Below, piece by piece: positions 16,941 through 25,397 of a DNA stretch of 35,536 nt. Position 1 is the first letter of the stretch. The number at the start of each line of letters is the position of its first letter. The notes below the pieces were generated by a model that did no database searches, was not told the DNA's origin, and saw only the letters and a program-made list of their open reading frames with translations. Origin of the DNA: Pseudomonadota bacterium (GTDB taxonomy: Bacteria > Pseudomonadota > Gammaproteobacteria > Burkholderiales > Burkholderiaceae_C); the NCBI GenBank assembly GCA_020161215.1, contig JAIUOM010000033.1, positions 1-35,536 on the forward strand. The letters are read 5' to 3'. A program made the translations under genes and the position numbers.

Positions 16941-18062
16941 ATGGGCACCCCACCATCCCCCCGGCTTGAGCAAATCGCGCTGGCGCGCCAAAGCGTGCTG
17001 GAAGAAGGCGCCGGCGCCACCGACGCCCTGGTGCAGGCCTGGTTCGACCGCACCTGGGCCGAGCGCGGCTGGATCGAGCGCTCCTGGCGCCGTTGCCTGG
17101 CCGCTGGCCAGCGCCCCGGCCAAACGGTGCTGTTCGCGCCGGTCAGCCCCGCCGCGCAGCGCCGCACCGCCCAGGCCGCCGAGCGCTTGCAAAGCGCCGC
17201 CCGGCCCGAGCTGGAGCGTCTGGCGCGCGCCGTGGCCCCCATCCGCTACTTCGCCATCCTCACCGACGCGCACGGCACCGTGGTGGACACCGCCGGCGCC
17301 ATCGACGCGCGCGACCGCCACGCCAGCAGCATCGCGCGCGTCGGGGTCGATCTGTCCGAACGCAGCATCGGCACCAGCGCCATCGGCGCCGCGCTGAGCG
17401 AGCTGCAGCCGGTGTGGCTGCACCGCGGCGAGCATTTCTTTCAGGCCACCAGCGTCTACAGCTGCGCCGGCGCGCCCTTGCTGGGCCCCACCGGGCAATG
17501 CCAGGGCATGCTGGATTTGACCGGCGTGGAAGTGCCCGAGCGGCCCGAGCTGCGGCACCTGGTGGCGCGTGCCGCCCGCGCCATCGAAAACGCCCTGGTG
17601 CTGGCCGAGCCGCACGCCCTGCGCCTGCACCTGGCCTGGGCCGAATCCCTGCCCGGCGAGGGCGGCGACGCCCTGCTTTGCCTGGACGCCGACGGCCGCG
17701 TGGTGGCCGCCAACGGCGCCGCGCGCCAGATGCTGCCCGGCCTGTCGGTCCTGGCCCACGCCCCGGTGCACGCCGAGGAACTGTTCGCCCTGCCCTGGCC
17801 CGAGCTGTTCGACGCCGCCTGCGCGCGCGAACCGCGCCCCGTGCCACTGTGGTCGGGCCTGCGCGTGGCCCTGCAGGCCAGCCGCCCCGACGGCCAGGCG
17901 CCGGCCGGCGCGCGCCCCTCGCTGAAAGCGCTGGAATCCGAGCTCATCCACCAGGCCGTGCGCGACGCCGGCGGCAACGTCGCCGAAGCCGCGCGCGCCC
18001 TGGGCCTGAGCCGCGCCACCGTGTACCGGCGGCTGGGCGGGCCGCGCGGCGCGGCGCGTTGA
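16941..18062 (+). CDS. AcoR-like regulator: GAF sensor plus Fis-type HTH, without AAA+ domain
   Basis: A 374-residue predicted transcription factor. Residues about 60-215 resemble the GAF-type sensor of AcoR/DhaR regulators (YFAILTDAHGTVVDTAG, GVDLSERSIGTSAIGAAL, SVYSCAGAPLLGPTGQCQGM and the linking helix). About 230-300 look PAS-like (ALLCLDADGRVVAANGAARQ). The C-terminus (about 332-370) is a Fis-family helix-turn-helix, AGGNVAEAARALGLSRATVY. The AAA+ domain with GAFTGA that normally lies between them is missing, so it should not activate sigma-54 RNA polymerase directly and may act on sigma-70 promoters. ATG 16941 is preferred to GTG 16902 by position near the family's N-terminus. It is divergent from coxS and likely controls the cox operon. 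Confidence 0.82.
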   Translation: MGTPPSPRLEQIALARQSVLEEGAGATDALVQAWFDRTWAERGWIERSWRRCLAAGQRPGQTVLFAPVSPAAQRRTAQAAERLQSAARPELERLARAVAPIRYFAILTDAHGTVVDTAGAIDARDRHASSIARVGVDLSERSIGTSAIGAALSELQPVWLHRGEHFFQATSVYSCAGAPLLGPTGQCQGMLDLTGVEVPERPELRHLVARAARAIENALVLAEPHALRLHLAWAESLPGEGGDALLCLDADGRVVAANGAARQMLPGLSVLAHAPVHAEELFALPWPELFDAACAREPRPVPLWSGLRVALQASRPDGQAPAGARPSLKALESELIHQAVRDAGGNVAEAARALGLSRATVYRRLGGPRGAAR

Positions 18063-18078
18063 TCCGGCACGTTCGCGA

Positions 18079-18133
18079 TGTTTTGGGCCGTATGCCGGCA
18101 CCAGTCAATCCTAAGCAGCTATTATTTTATGAG
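18079..18133 (-). repeat. Dispersed intergenic element, copy 4 (reverse)
   Basis: Tail TGTTTTGGGCC, weakly conserved core ATGCCGGCACC and head AAGCAGCTATTATTTTATGA, in the order expected for the reverse orientation. Confidence 0.5.
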
Positions 18134-18270
18134 CGTTCATCGACCTCTGGCGGGCAGGTAAAACCGGACCGACGGGCCGATTGATCGGCTCGCGGTGGTC
18201 GGCCGCGCAGCCGCCCGCGTGGTGCACCACGCGCGCCAGGCGTGTGGCGGGCGCACCCCTGCACCGGGCC

Positions 18271-18340
18271 TGGGGTCAAATTTTCGCCCAATTCAGGCGA
18301 TTGTCGGCGCCCACCAAGCCCAGCCAGCTATCATTTTTAA
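18271..18340 (-). repeat. Dispersed intergenic element, copy 5 (reverse)
   Basis: Contains TGTCGGCGCCCACCA (18302-18316), the reverse of the core, then CCAGCTATCATTTTTAA as head; the tail TCAAATTTTCGCCCAATTCA precedes it. Confidence 0.65.
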
Positions 18341-18438
18341 TGCGCCGGGGCGGTCGCACGGCGGCGCCAGCGCCTTACACTTGCCCCAACGCCCCGGCCC
18401 GCTTGAGCCGGCCGCCCTTCTCGCCTGCCCAAAGCCGC

Positions 18439-19785
18439 ATGTCCACCGTCTTCAACTTCACCTTTGTCCCGTGGTTCCGCGCTGTGGCGCCTTATATCCA
18501 CATGCACCGTGGCAAGACCTTCGTGGTGGGTGTGGTGGGCGAGGCAATTGCCGCCGGCAAGCTGGCCAACATCGCCATGGACCTGGCGCTGATCCAGAGC
18601 CTGGGGGTCAAGATCGTGCTGGTGCACGGCTTTCGGCCGCAGGTGGATGAGCAGCTCAAGACCAAGGGCCACGCGCCGCGCTTCAGCCAGGGCCTGCGCG
18701 TGACCGACGAGGTGGCGCTGGACAGCGCCCAGGAGGCCGCCGGCCAGCTGCGCTTCGAGATCGAGGCGGCGTTCAGCCAGGGCCTGCCCAACACGCCGAT
18801 GGCCGGCTCCACGGTGCGCGTGATCTCGGGCAACTTTCTCACCGCCCGGCCCATGGGCATCATCGACGGCGTGGATTTCAAAAGCACCGGCGTGGTGCGC
18901 AAGGTGGACGTGGCGGGCATCACCCGCTCGCTGGACGCCGGCGCCATGGTGCTGATTTCGCCGTTTGGCTTTTCGCCCACCGGCGAAGCCTTTAACCTGA
19001 GCATGGAAGAAGTCGCCACCTCGGTGGCCGTGGCGCTGCAGGCCGACAAACTGATTTTTCTGGCCGAGAAGCCCGGCATCACGGTGCGCCCGTTGGAGCC
19101 CGAGGGGCCCGACAACCCCATCGACACCGAAATTCCCCTGGCCGAGGCACGCGCGCTGATGGCCAGCCTGCCGGCGCCGACCCGGCCGCTGGACGTGGGC
19201 TACTACCTGCGCCACTGCATCACCGCCTGCGAGCTGGGGGTGGAGCGCAGCCACATCATCCCCTTTGCCGTGGACGGCGCGCTGCTGCTGGAGGTGTACG
19301 TGCACGACGGCATCGGCACCATGGTGGTCGATGAGAAGCTGGAGAGCCTGCGCGAGGCCACGGCCGACGACGTGACCGGCATCCTGCAGCTGATCGAGCC
19401 GTTCGAAAAGGACGGCACCCTGGTCAAGCGCAGCCGCACCGAGATCGAGCGCGACATCGGCAACTACACCATCGTCGAGCACGACGGGGTGATCTTTGCC
19501 TGCGCCGCGCTCTACCCCTACCCCGAGACCAAGACGGCCGAGATGGCGGCGCTGACGGTGTCGCCGCAAAGCCAGGGCCAGGGCGACGGCGAAAAAGTGC
19601 TGCGCCGCGTCGAGCAGCGCGCGCGCGCCATGGGGCTGTCGAGCATTTTCGTGCTCACCACCCGCACCATGCACTGGTTCATCAAGCGCGGCTTTCAGGC
19701 CGTGGATCCGGAATGGTTGCCCGAGGCGCGCAAGCGCAAGTACAACTGGGACCGCCGCAGTCAGGTGCTGGTCAAGAAGCTGTAG
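18439..19785 (+). CDS. argA: Amino-acid N-acetyltransferase (N-acetylglutamate synthase)
   Basis: A 448-residue ArgA, the first enzyme of arginine biosynthesis, which acetylates glutamate with acetyl-CoA. The N-terminal two thirds form an amino-acid-kinase-like domain (KTFVVGVVGEAIAAGKLANI, IVLVHGFRPQVDEQL, ALQADKLIFLAEKPGI). The C-terminal part (about 300-448) is a GNAT domain with the acetyl-CoA motif SPQSQGQGDGEKVLRRVEQR. I chose ATG 18439 (MSTVFNFTFVPWFRAVAPYI), which matches the usual start of ArgA; the longer frame enters repeat DNA. Arginine itself normally inhibits such enzymes through the kinase-like domain. It is a single gene with its own upstream region. Confidence 0.95.
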   Translation: MSTVFNFTFVPWFRAVAPYIHMHRGKTFVVGVVGEAIAAGKLANIAMDLALIQSLGVKIVLVHGFRPQVDEQLKTKGHAPRFSQGLRVTDEVALDSAQEAAGQLRFEIEAAFSQGLPNTPMAGSTVRVISGNFLTARPMGIIDGVDFKSTGVVRKVDVAGITRSLDAGAMVLISPFGFSPTGEAFNLSMEEVATSVAVALQADKLIFLAEKPGITVRPLEPEGPDNPIDTEIPLAEARALMASLPAPTRPLDVGYYLRHCITACELGVERSHIIPFAVDGALLLEVYVHDGIGTMVVDEKLESLREATADDVTGILQLIEPFEKDGTLVKRSRTEIERDIGNYTIVEHDGVIFACAALYPYPETKTAEMAALTVSPQSQGQGDGEKVLRRVEQRARAMGLSSIFVLTTRTMHWFIKRGFQAVDPEWLPEARKRKYNWDRRSQVLVKKL

Positions 19786-19925
19786 CGGCCTTCACTCCCG
19801 GCCGGCAGGCAGGCGGGCGCTTCTCCTACGGTGCGGCGGCGCGGCGCCGATTAGAGTCGGCTGAGGCCGATGTTGAGGGGCACGCTTCATGCCCCGAACC
19901 GGCACGTACACGGGAGAGCAGTGCC

Positions 19926-20171
19926 ATGGAACTTGTCGCAATGGCCGCGGTGGGCCTGGTGGCCGGTTGGCTGGCCGGCATGCTGATGGGTGGTGGCGGC
20001 TACGGGATGCTGGGCGACATCGTCATCGGCGTCCTGGGCGCCTTGCTGGGCCGATTTTTGTTCGGCTCGTTCGGCGGGGTGGTGGGCGACGGCTGGCTGG
20101 GCGCCATTGCCGTGGCCACCTTGGGCGCGGTGGTGCTGATCGTGCTGCTGCGCCTGGTCAAGCGCGTCTGA
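19926..20171 (+). CDS. GlsB/YeaQ/YmgE-family small membrane protein
   Basis: An 81-residue, very hydrophobic, Gly-rich protein with three predicted membrane segments and short loops, the pattern of the YeaQ/YmgE (transglycosylase-associated, GlsB) family of small stress-related inner-membrane proteins. It contains the family words GWLAGMLMGGGGYGMLGDIV and IGVLGALLGRFLFG. The ATG at 19926 is preceded by GGGAGAGCAG (ribosome site). Its biochemical role is not established. It is convergent with dsbB. Confidence 0.88.
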   Translation: MELVAMAAVGLVAGWLAGMLMGGGGYGMLGDIVIGVLGALLGRFLFGSFGGVVGDGWLGAIAVATLGAVVLIVLLRLVKRV

Positions 20172-20189
20172 AGGCGCGCGGCCGCAGGC

Positions 20190-20714
20190 TCAGGCCGGCC
20201 AGCCCCCGCGCGGCCGTCCGGGGGCTTTCAGCAACAGCGCCAGGATCGTCACGATGAAGACGATGAACCACACGAAAGACCAGTTGGCGATGGTGCCGCC
20301 CAGAAAGGTCCAGTCGACCGCGCTGCAATCGCCGCCGCCCTTGAAGATCATCGGGATGGCGCGCTGCAGGGGGAAGGATTCGATCATGCCGAACAGGTCG
20401 CGCCCGCAGGTGGCCATGGGCGGCGGGTTCCACTGCAGCCAGCTCTGGCGCGCGGCGGTGAAGGTGCCGAAACCGGCCACACCAATCGCCAGCAGCCCCC
20501 ACAGGCGCCAGCCCGCCGGCCCTTTCGACACCGCGGCCAGCGCGCAGAACACCCCCACCACGATCAGGCAGTAGCGCTGCACGATGCACATCGGGCAAGG
20601 CTCCAGGCCGACCACGTTCTGCAGGTACAGGATGCCGAAGGCGAGCATGGCCGCGCAGACGACGGCGATGGCGCCGAACACGCGGCGGGGATGGTCAAAA
20701 AGGGCGCTCAGCAA
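20190..20714 (-). CDS. dsbB: Disulfide bond formation protein B
   Basis: A 174-residue DsbB, the inner-membrane quinone reductase that reoxidises DsbA. Four membrane segments are visible. The first periplasmic loop carries Cys40 and Cys43 (EPCPMCIVQRY); the second carries Cys103 and Cys130. I chose a TTG start at 20714, supported by GGAGAG 5 bases upstream and by homologous starts near LSALFDHPRR; no ATG or GTG gives a better N-terminus. Its redox partner DsbA is not in the window; the DsbA-fold protein at 26320 is a different family. Confidence 0.9.
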   Translation of the reverse strand: MLSALFDHPRRVFGAIAVVCAAMLAFGILYLQNVVGLEPCPMCIVQRYCLIVVGVFCALAAVSKGPAGWRLWGLLAIGVAGFGTFTAARQSWLQWNPPPMATCGRDLFGMIESFPLQRAIPMIFKGGGDCSAVDWTFLGGTIANWSFVWFIVFIVTILALLLKAPGRPRGGWPA

Positions 20715-20824
20715 GAAAACTCTCCGTCGATCCAAGCCCCGGCGGCGCCGGGCTGGGTACTGGACTGGCCGGACCCCGAACAAGTTCCCGGCCGATCTGG
20801 GTTCATCGGGCAATCGACCGCCCG

Positions 20825-20885
20825 ATAATTTCAAAATCGATAGCTGCATAGGCCAGAAAGACTGGCCCTAGAGTTCAATTTTACG
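20825..20885. repeat. Related dispersed hairpin element (GATAGCTGC type)
   Basis: Contains ATCGATAGCTGCATA, then a 6-bp hairpin GGCCAG / CTGGCC (20851-20867) and CTAGAGTTCAATTTT. It shares the ATAGCTGC head with the other copies but lacks the CGCCGACA core, so it is a separate subtype. It sits downstream of the minus-strand FMN reductase gene and could act as its terminator. Confidence 0.5.
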
Positions 20886-20921
20886 CCCCAATCGGTACCC
20901 GACGGCCGAGGCCGCCCCGGC

Positions 20922-21467
20922 TCAGTTGAAGCGTTTGAACCAGGCCAGCATCGCGTCGACGAACTTCTGCATGAACTCCTGGCTGTCGGGGCCGATTTGG
21001 CCATCCACCACCAGGCCGTCCTTCCACTGAATGAACATTTCGGGCGTGGGCAGGGTCGGTGACGACTGCGCCGACAGCGCCAGCCGCAGGTGCTGCTGCG
21101 CCAGCGCCGCGCCCACCGGGCTCAGCGAAATGCCGCACACGGCCGTGGGCTTGCCGATCCACACGCTCTGGCCCCAAGGGCGCGAGGCGTTGTCGAAGGC
21201 GTTCTTCAGCGGGCCCGGGATCGAGCGGTTGTACTCGGGCGTGACGAACAGCACGCCGCTGGCGGCCTGGATCTGCTCGCGCAGGCGCTTGACCTGGGGC
21301 GCCTGGTTGGCGTCGTCGTCCTGGTTGTACAGCGGCAGGTCGTCGATGCGCACGAAGGTCGTGGTGACGCCGGCCGGCAGCAGCTTGGCCAGCGCCTCGG
21401 CGAACTGGCGGTTGTACGAGTCCTTGCGCAGGCTACCGACGACGATGGCGATGTTGAGGGGGTTCAT
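20922..21467 (-). CDS. NAD(P)H-dependent FMN reductase (NADPH-dependent FMN reductase family)
   Basis: A 181-residue flavodoxin-like protein. The FMN-phosphate loop is GSLRKDSYNRQFAEAL (12-27) and the second signature is PEYNRSIPGPLKNAFD. Relatives reduce FMN, quinones, azo dyes or chromate with NAD(P)H. I chose ATG 21467, which has AGGAGAA upstream and gives the canonical N-terminus MNPLNIAIVVGSLR; the longer frame lacks support. It is divergent from the iclR gene, but its link to that cluster is only by position. Its physiological substrate cannot be deduced. Confidence 0.9.
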   Translation of the reverse strand: MNPLNIAIVVGSLRKDSYNRQFAEALAKLLPAGVTTTFVRIDDLPLYNQDDDANQAPQVKRLREQIQAASGVLFVTPEYNRSIPGPLKNAFDNASRPWGQSVWIGKPTAVCGISLSPVGAALAQQHLRLALSAQSSPTLPTPEMFIQWKDGLVVDGQIGPDSQEFMQKFVDAMLAWFKRFN

Positions 21468-21661
21468 GGCGTTCTTCTCCTGGTTCAACCGGTTGGGGCA
21501 AAGCCGGCGATTGTCCGGGCTTTTGCTTGCCCGCGTCGGGCATGAGGGCTCGGCGCGCCGATTCCCTGGCGGCCCGCACCCTGCGCCGGCCACCCCACCA
21601 CCACCGCACGGCGCCGTCTCGTCAAGCCCCTGGTGCCGCATGGCGTCCGGATAATGTCCGC

Positions 21662-22543
21662 ATGCCCGATACCCCCCACCCCGCCACTTCGGCCGAGCAC
21701 GCCGACCTGTCCCCCGAAACCGACGAACCGCGTCGGCCGCAGCGCCGCATCCAGTCGATCGAGGTGGGCATGCGCGTGCTGCAGGCCCTGACCGAGCAGC
21801 GCCGGCCGCTGCCGCTGAAAGAGCTGGCCCGGCTGGCCGACATGCCGCCGGGCAAGGCCCATCCCTACCTGGTGAGCTTCATGGGCACCGGCATGGCCAA
21901 GCAAAGCCCGCTGACCGGACATTACGAACTGGGCCCGGCCGCCCTGCAGATCGGCCTGGCGGCGCTGCAGCAGCTGGATCCGCTGACCGAGGCCAGCCAG
22001 GAAGCCGCCTTGCTGGCCGCACGCGCCGACCTGAGCGTGGCGCTGGCCGTCTGGGGCCATCTGGGCCCCACCGTGGTGCGGCTGGACGAGCCGCGCTACC
22101 CGCTGCACGTGAACCTGCGCGTGGGCACGGTGATGTCGGTGTTCAACACCATCACCGGCCGGGTCTTCGCCGCCTACCTGCCCGAGAAGATGGTGCGCAC
22201 CATGCTGGAGGACGAGCACCGCCGCGTGGTCGGCGGCACCTCGGGCAGCTACGACTCGCCCGAGGTGCAGCAGTTGCTGGCCGAGATCCGCGCCACCGGC
22301 ATGGGGCGCGGGCTGTCCATGCCCCAGCCGGGCGTGAACACCTTGTGTGCGCCGGTGTTCGACGCGGCCGGCCACATCGCCCTGGTGATCACCATGATCG
22401 GCCCGCACGGCGTGTTCGACGCCGCCATCGACAGCCCCGCCGGCCGCATGCTGCGCGAGCACGCCGCCAACGTCTCGCGCCGCTTGGGCCATGTCCCCTT
22501 GGAGACCTCAAAATTAAACAATATCGAATCGATTGACGGATAA
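21662..22543 (+). CDS. IclR-family transcriptional regulator
   Basis: A 293-residue regulator with an N-terminal winged helix-turn-helix (about 30-95: QSIEVGMRVLQALTEQRRPL, KELARLADMPPGKAHPYLVS) and a C-terminal effector-binding IclR domain (about 100-280). IclR proteins often control aromatic and organic-acid catabolism by binding palindromes near the -35 box and responding to a small-molecule effector. Its 3' end contains a palindrome and a possible promoter for the next gene, so it is likely to regulate the cluster 22599-26221. Divergence from the FMN reductase gene leaves 194 bases for two promoters. The effector is unknown. Confidence 0.92.
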   Translation: MPDTPHPATSAEHADLSPETDEPRRPQRRIQSIEVGMRVLQALTEQRRPLPLKELARLADMPPGKAHPYLVSFMGTGMAKQSPLTGHYELGPAALQIGLAALQQLDPLTEASQEAALLAARADLSVALAVWGHLGPTVVRLDEPRYPLHVNLRVGTVMSVFNTITGRVFAAYLPEKMVRTMLEDEHRRVVGGTSGSYDSPEVQQLLAEIRATGMGRGLSMPQPGVNTLCAPVFDAAGHIALVITMIGPHGVFDAAIDSPAGRMLREHAANVSRRLGHVPLETSKLNNIESIDG

Positions 22544-22561
22544 CTAAATTTCCTCCACAAT
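22519..22561 (+). promoter_or_regulatory. Possible sigma-70 promoter and operator for the catabolic cluster
   Basis: TTGACG at 22533-22538 and CACAAT at 22556-22561 are separated by 17 bases, giving a plausible sigma-70 promoter. The imperfect palindrome CAATATCGAATCGATTG at 22519-22535 overlaps the -35 box and the end of the iclR coding region. The first gene starts 38 bases downstream of the -10 box. Control by the IclR protein is inference. Confidence 0.45.
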
Positions 22562-22598
22562 CCCCTCATCGCCCCCTGACATTGGAGACACGCCCCTC

Positions 22599-23561
22599 AT
22601 GGCCGACAAGAAATTCGCCTCGCACGCCGACCTGGAAGAAAAAAAGATCAGCTGGGAAAAGCTCAGCGACAACGCCTACGCCTACACCGCCGAGGGCGAC
22701 CCGAACACCGGCGTCATCATTGGCGACGACAGCTGCATGATCATCGACGCCACCGCCACGCCCGTGGCCGCGCAAGGCGTCATCCAGAAGATCCGCGAGA
22801 TCACCGACAAGCCCATCAAGTACGTGGTACTGACCCACTACCACGCCGTGCGCGTGCTGGGCGCCTCGGGCTACAAGGCCGAAGGCTTGCAGCAGATCGT
22901 CGCCAGCCAGGACACCTACGACCTGGTCGTCGAGCGTGGCCAACAGGACATGGATTCCGAGATTGGCCGCTTTCCGCGCCTGTTCCAGGCCGTCGAGAGC
23001 GTGCCCGGCCTGACCTGGCCGACGCTCACCTTCCAGGGCGAAATGACGCTGTGGCTGGGCAAGCTGGAAGTCAAGATCAAGCAGGTGGGCCGTGGCCACA
23101 CCAAGGGCGACACCATTGTTTACCTGCCCAGCCAGAACATCTGCTTCTCGGGCGACCTGGTCGAGGCCGACGCCGCCTGCTACACCGGCGACGCCTACCT
23201 GGCCGACTGGCCGCAAACGCTGGACAACCTGGCCGCCATGAAGTTCGACAAGCTCGTGCCCGGCCGGGGCCCGGCGCTGCTGACGGCCGCCGAGGTGCAA
23301 AAAGGCCTGGCCTACACCCGCGACTTCGTGTCCACCCTGTACCAGAGCGCGCAAGAAGCCGTGGCCCAGGGCATGGACCTGAACGCCTGCATGAAGCACA
23401 CCCGCAAGGCCATGGATCCGAAGTTCGGCCAGGTCTTCATCTACGAGCACTGCCTGCCCTTCGACGTGACCCGCGCCCACGACGAAGCCAGCGGCATCCG
23501 CGACCCGCGCATCTGGACCGCCGAGCGTGACCAGGAAATGTGGCACGCCTTGCAGGCGTGA
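22599..23561 (+). CDS. Metallo-beta-lactamase-fold protein with altered metal site
   Basis: A 320-residue MBL-fold protein at the head of the catabolic cluster; TTGGAGAC precedes the ATG. The usual THxHxDH motif is THYHAVR: His80 and His82 remain, but the Asp and second His are Val84 and Arg85. His167 (GRGHTKGDT) and Asp186 (FSGDL) are kept, while the usual PGHG is PGRG (Arg223). So the ligands of the second metal site are lost and those of the first are kept. It could be a one-metal hydrolase, a lactonase-like ring-product hydrolase, or a binding protein. Related THYHAVRVLGA sequences exist in aromatic catabolism regions, from memory, so the change is probably subfamily-wide rather than a sequencing error. 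Confidence 0.85.
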   Translation: MADKKFASHADLEEKKISWEKLSDNAYAYTAEGDPNTGVIIGDDSCMIIDATATPVAAQGVIQKIREITDKPIKYVVLTHYHAVRVLGASGYKAEGLQQIVASQDTYDLVVERGQQDMDSEIGRFPRLFQAVESVPGLTWPTLTFQGEMTLWLGKLEVKIKQVGRGHTKGDTIVYLPSQNICFSGDLVEADAACYTGDAYLADWPQTLDNLAAMKFDKLVPGRGPALLTAAEVQKGLAYTRDFVSTLYQSAQEAVAQGMDLNACMKHTRKAMDPKFGQVFIYEHCLPFDVTRAHDEASGIRDPRIWTAERDQEMWHALQA

Positions 23562-23692
23562 CCCCCTGAGCGGCTGACGCCGCTTCCCCCGCTCTCTCCG
23601 GGCGGGGGACGAGCCGGCCGCTTCGGAGCGGCCGTGCGCAGCGGCTCCCCGCTTGGCCAGCTCCGAGGCCTCTGGGCGGAGCCACAAAAAAA
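23562..23692 (+). repeat. GC-rich post-stop element, complete copy (G1)
   Basis: Begins with CCCCCTGAGCGGCTGACGCC directly after the MBL stop. It contains a perfect 8-bp hairpin CGGCCGCT / AGCGGCCG with a TCGG loop (23615-23634) and ends shortly before the GGAGA of the monooxygenase gene. It fills the gap between two genes that otherwise look co-transcribed. Confidence 0.7.
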
Positions 23693-23706
23693 CATGGAGA
23701 CAAACA

Positions 23707-25374
23707 GTGCAAAAGACATTCACCTACCCCAAGTTCGACTTCGTCACGCCGCCTGAGCTGGCCGAGGGCAAATCCGGCCACTACCCCGTGGTGGTGGTGG
23801 GCGCCGGGCCGGTGGGCCTGTCGGCGGCGATCGATCTGGCCCAGCAAGGGCAGGACGTGCTGCTGCTGGACAACGACGACACGGTGTCCATCGGCTCGCG
23901 CGGCGTGTGCTATGCCAAGCGCGCGCTGGAAGTACTGGACCGCATGGGCTGTGGCGAAAAGTTCGTCGCCAAGGGCGTGAACTGGGACGTGGGCCGCACC
24001 TTCCTGCGCGAGGGCGAGGTGTTCAACTTCAACCTGCGCCCCGAGGCCGACCACCACCGCCCCGGCATGATCAACCTGCAGCAGTACTACCTGGAGGAAT
24101 ACCTGGTCGAGCGGGCGCGCCAGCTGCCGAATCTGCAGATGCGCTTCAAGAACGAGGTGATCGCCGTCACCCCGGGCGACGACAAGGTCGGCGTGCGCGT
24201 GGAAACGCCCGAGGGCGCCTACACCCTGTCCACCGACTGGCTGGTGGTGGCCGATGGCGCGCGCAGCCCGATCCGCACCATGATGGGCCTGGACATCGAA
24301 GGCAAGATCTTCATGGACCGCTTTCTCATCGCCGACGTGGTGATGAAGGCCGACTTTCCGGCCGAGCGCTGGTTCTGGTTCGACCCCCCCTTTCACCCCA
24401 ACCAGAGCGTGCTGCTGCACAAACAGGCCGACAACGTCTGGCGCATCGACTTCCAGCTCGGCTGGGAAGCCGACCCGGTGGAAGAGAAAAAGCCCGAGAA
24501 CGTGATCCCGCGTATCAAGGCCATGCTGGGCGATGAGCGCGAGTTCGAGCTGGAATGGGTCAGCGTGTACACCTTCCAGTGCCGGCGCATGAACGAGTTC
24601 ACCCACGGGCGGGTGCTGTTCGCCGGCGACTCGGCGCACCAGGTCTCGCCCTTTGGCGCGCGCGGCGCCAACTCCGGCATTCAAGACACCGACAACCTGG
24701 CCTGGAAACTCAAGCTGGTGCTGGACGGCAAGGCCCCGCCGGCCCTGCTCGACACCTACAGCGAGGAGCGCGGCTGGGCGGCGGACGAGAACCTCATGAA
24801 CTCGACCCGCTCCACCGACTTCATCACGCCCAAGAGCAAGACCAGCAAGATGTTCCGCAACGCGGTGCTGGAGCTGGCGGCGCAACACCCGTTTGCCCGC
24901 GCGCTGGTCAATTCCGGGCGCCTGTCGGTGCCCAGCTGGCTGCAGAACTCGAGCCTGAACACGCCCGACACCGACACCTTTGCCGGCGACATGATCCCCG
25001 GCGCCCCGGCCGCCGACGCGCCGGTGGGTGACGGCGGGGCCGACGGCTGGCTGCTGCGCCAGCTGGGCAACCGCTTCCAGGCCCTGCACTACGTGGACGA
25101 CGCCAGCGCGCTGGACGCCGCCACCGCCCAGGCGCTTGACCAGCTGGCCGGCAACGGCATCGCCGTGCAAGCCCTGGTGGTGGCCCAGCGCGGCCAGGCG
25201 CCGAGCGGGCTGAAGACCCTGATCGATGCCAAGGGCCGGGTGCGCGAGCGCTACGACCTGCAACCGGGCAGCACCTACCTGCTGCGCCCCGACCAGCACG
25301 TGGCCGCCCGCTGGCGCGCGCTGACGCCCGCCAAGGTGCACGCCGCCGTGGCCCGCGCCACCCGCAACGCCTGA
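23707..25374 (+). CDS. FAD-dependent aromatic monooxygenase (PheA/MhpA-like)
   Basis: A 555-residue class A flavoprotein monooxygenase, which adds one oxygen atom to an aromatic ring, usually using NAD(P)H. The FAD-binding motif is VVVVGAGPVGLSAAIDLAQQ (28-47), the DG motif is VVADGARSPIR (180-190) and the GD motif is VLFAGDSAHQVSPFGARGAN (303-322), all intact. The C-terminal thioredoxin-like domain (about 400-550) is present, as in phenol hydroxylase and 3-(3-hydroxyphenyl)propionate hydroxylase. I chose GTG 23707, with GGAGA 8 bases upstream; an upstream in-frame TTG would read through the repeat. It is followed 23 bases later by the DUF2783 gene. The substrate is unknown. Confidence 0.9.
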   Translation: MQKTFTYPKFDFVTPPELAEGKSGHYPVVVVGAGPVGLSAAIDLAQQGQDVLLLDNDDTVSIGSRGVCYAKRALEVLDRMGCGEKFVAKGVNWDVGRTFLREGEVFNFNLRPEADHHRPGMINLQQYYLEEYLVERARQLPNLQMRFKNEVIAVTPGDDKVGVRVETPEGAYTLSTDWLVVADGARSPIRTMMGLDIEGKIFMDRFLIADVVMKADFPAERWFWFDPPFHPNQSVLLHKQADNVWRIDFQLGWEADPVEEKKPENVIPRIKAMLGDEREFELEWVSVYTFQCRRMNEFTHGRVLFAGDSAHQVSPFGARGANSGIQDTDNLAWKLKLVLDGKAPPALLDTYSEERGWAADENLMNSTRSTDFITPKSKTSKMFRNAVLELAAQHPFARALVNSGRLSVPSWLQNSSLNTPDTDTFAGDMIPGAPAADAPVGDGGADGWLLRQLGNRFQALHYVDDASALDAATAQALDQLAGNGIAVQALVVAQRGQAPSGLKTLIDAKGRVRERYDLQPGSTYLLRPDQHVAARWRALTPAKVHAAVARATRNA

Positions 25375-25397
25375 AGCCGCACGAGGAGACCACCGCC

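Larger units (their letters stand above)
18063..18438. other. 376-base gap with two reverse copies of the dispersed element
   Basis: No gene is supported. The gap holds two reverse-orientation copies of the dispersed element (18079-18133 and 18271-18340) and the upstream region of argA. An in-frame extension of argA to 18181 crosses these repeats and is rejected. Confidence 0.6.

Noticed and set aside
18181-18438. N-terminal extension of argA
   Set aside because: It reads through a dispersed intergenic element and has no resemblance to the ArgA N-terminus, while ATG 18439 gives the usual start.
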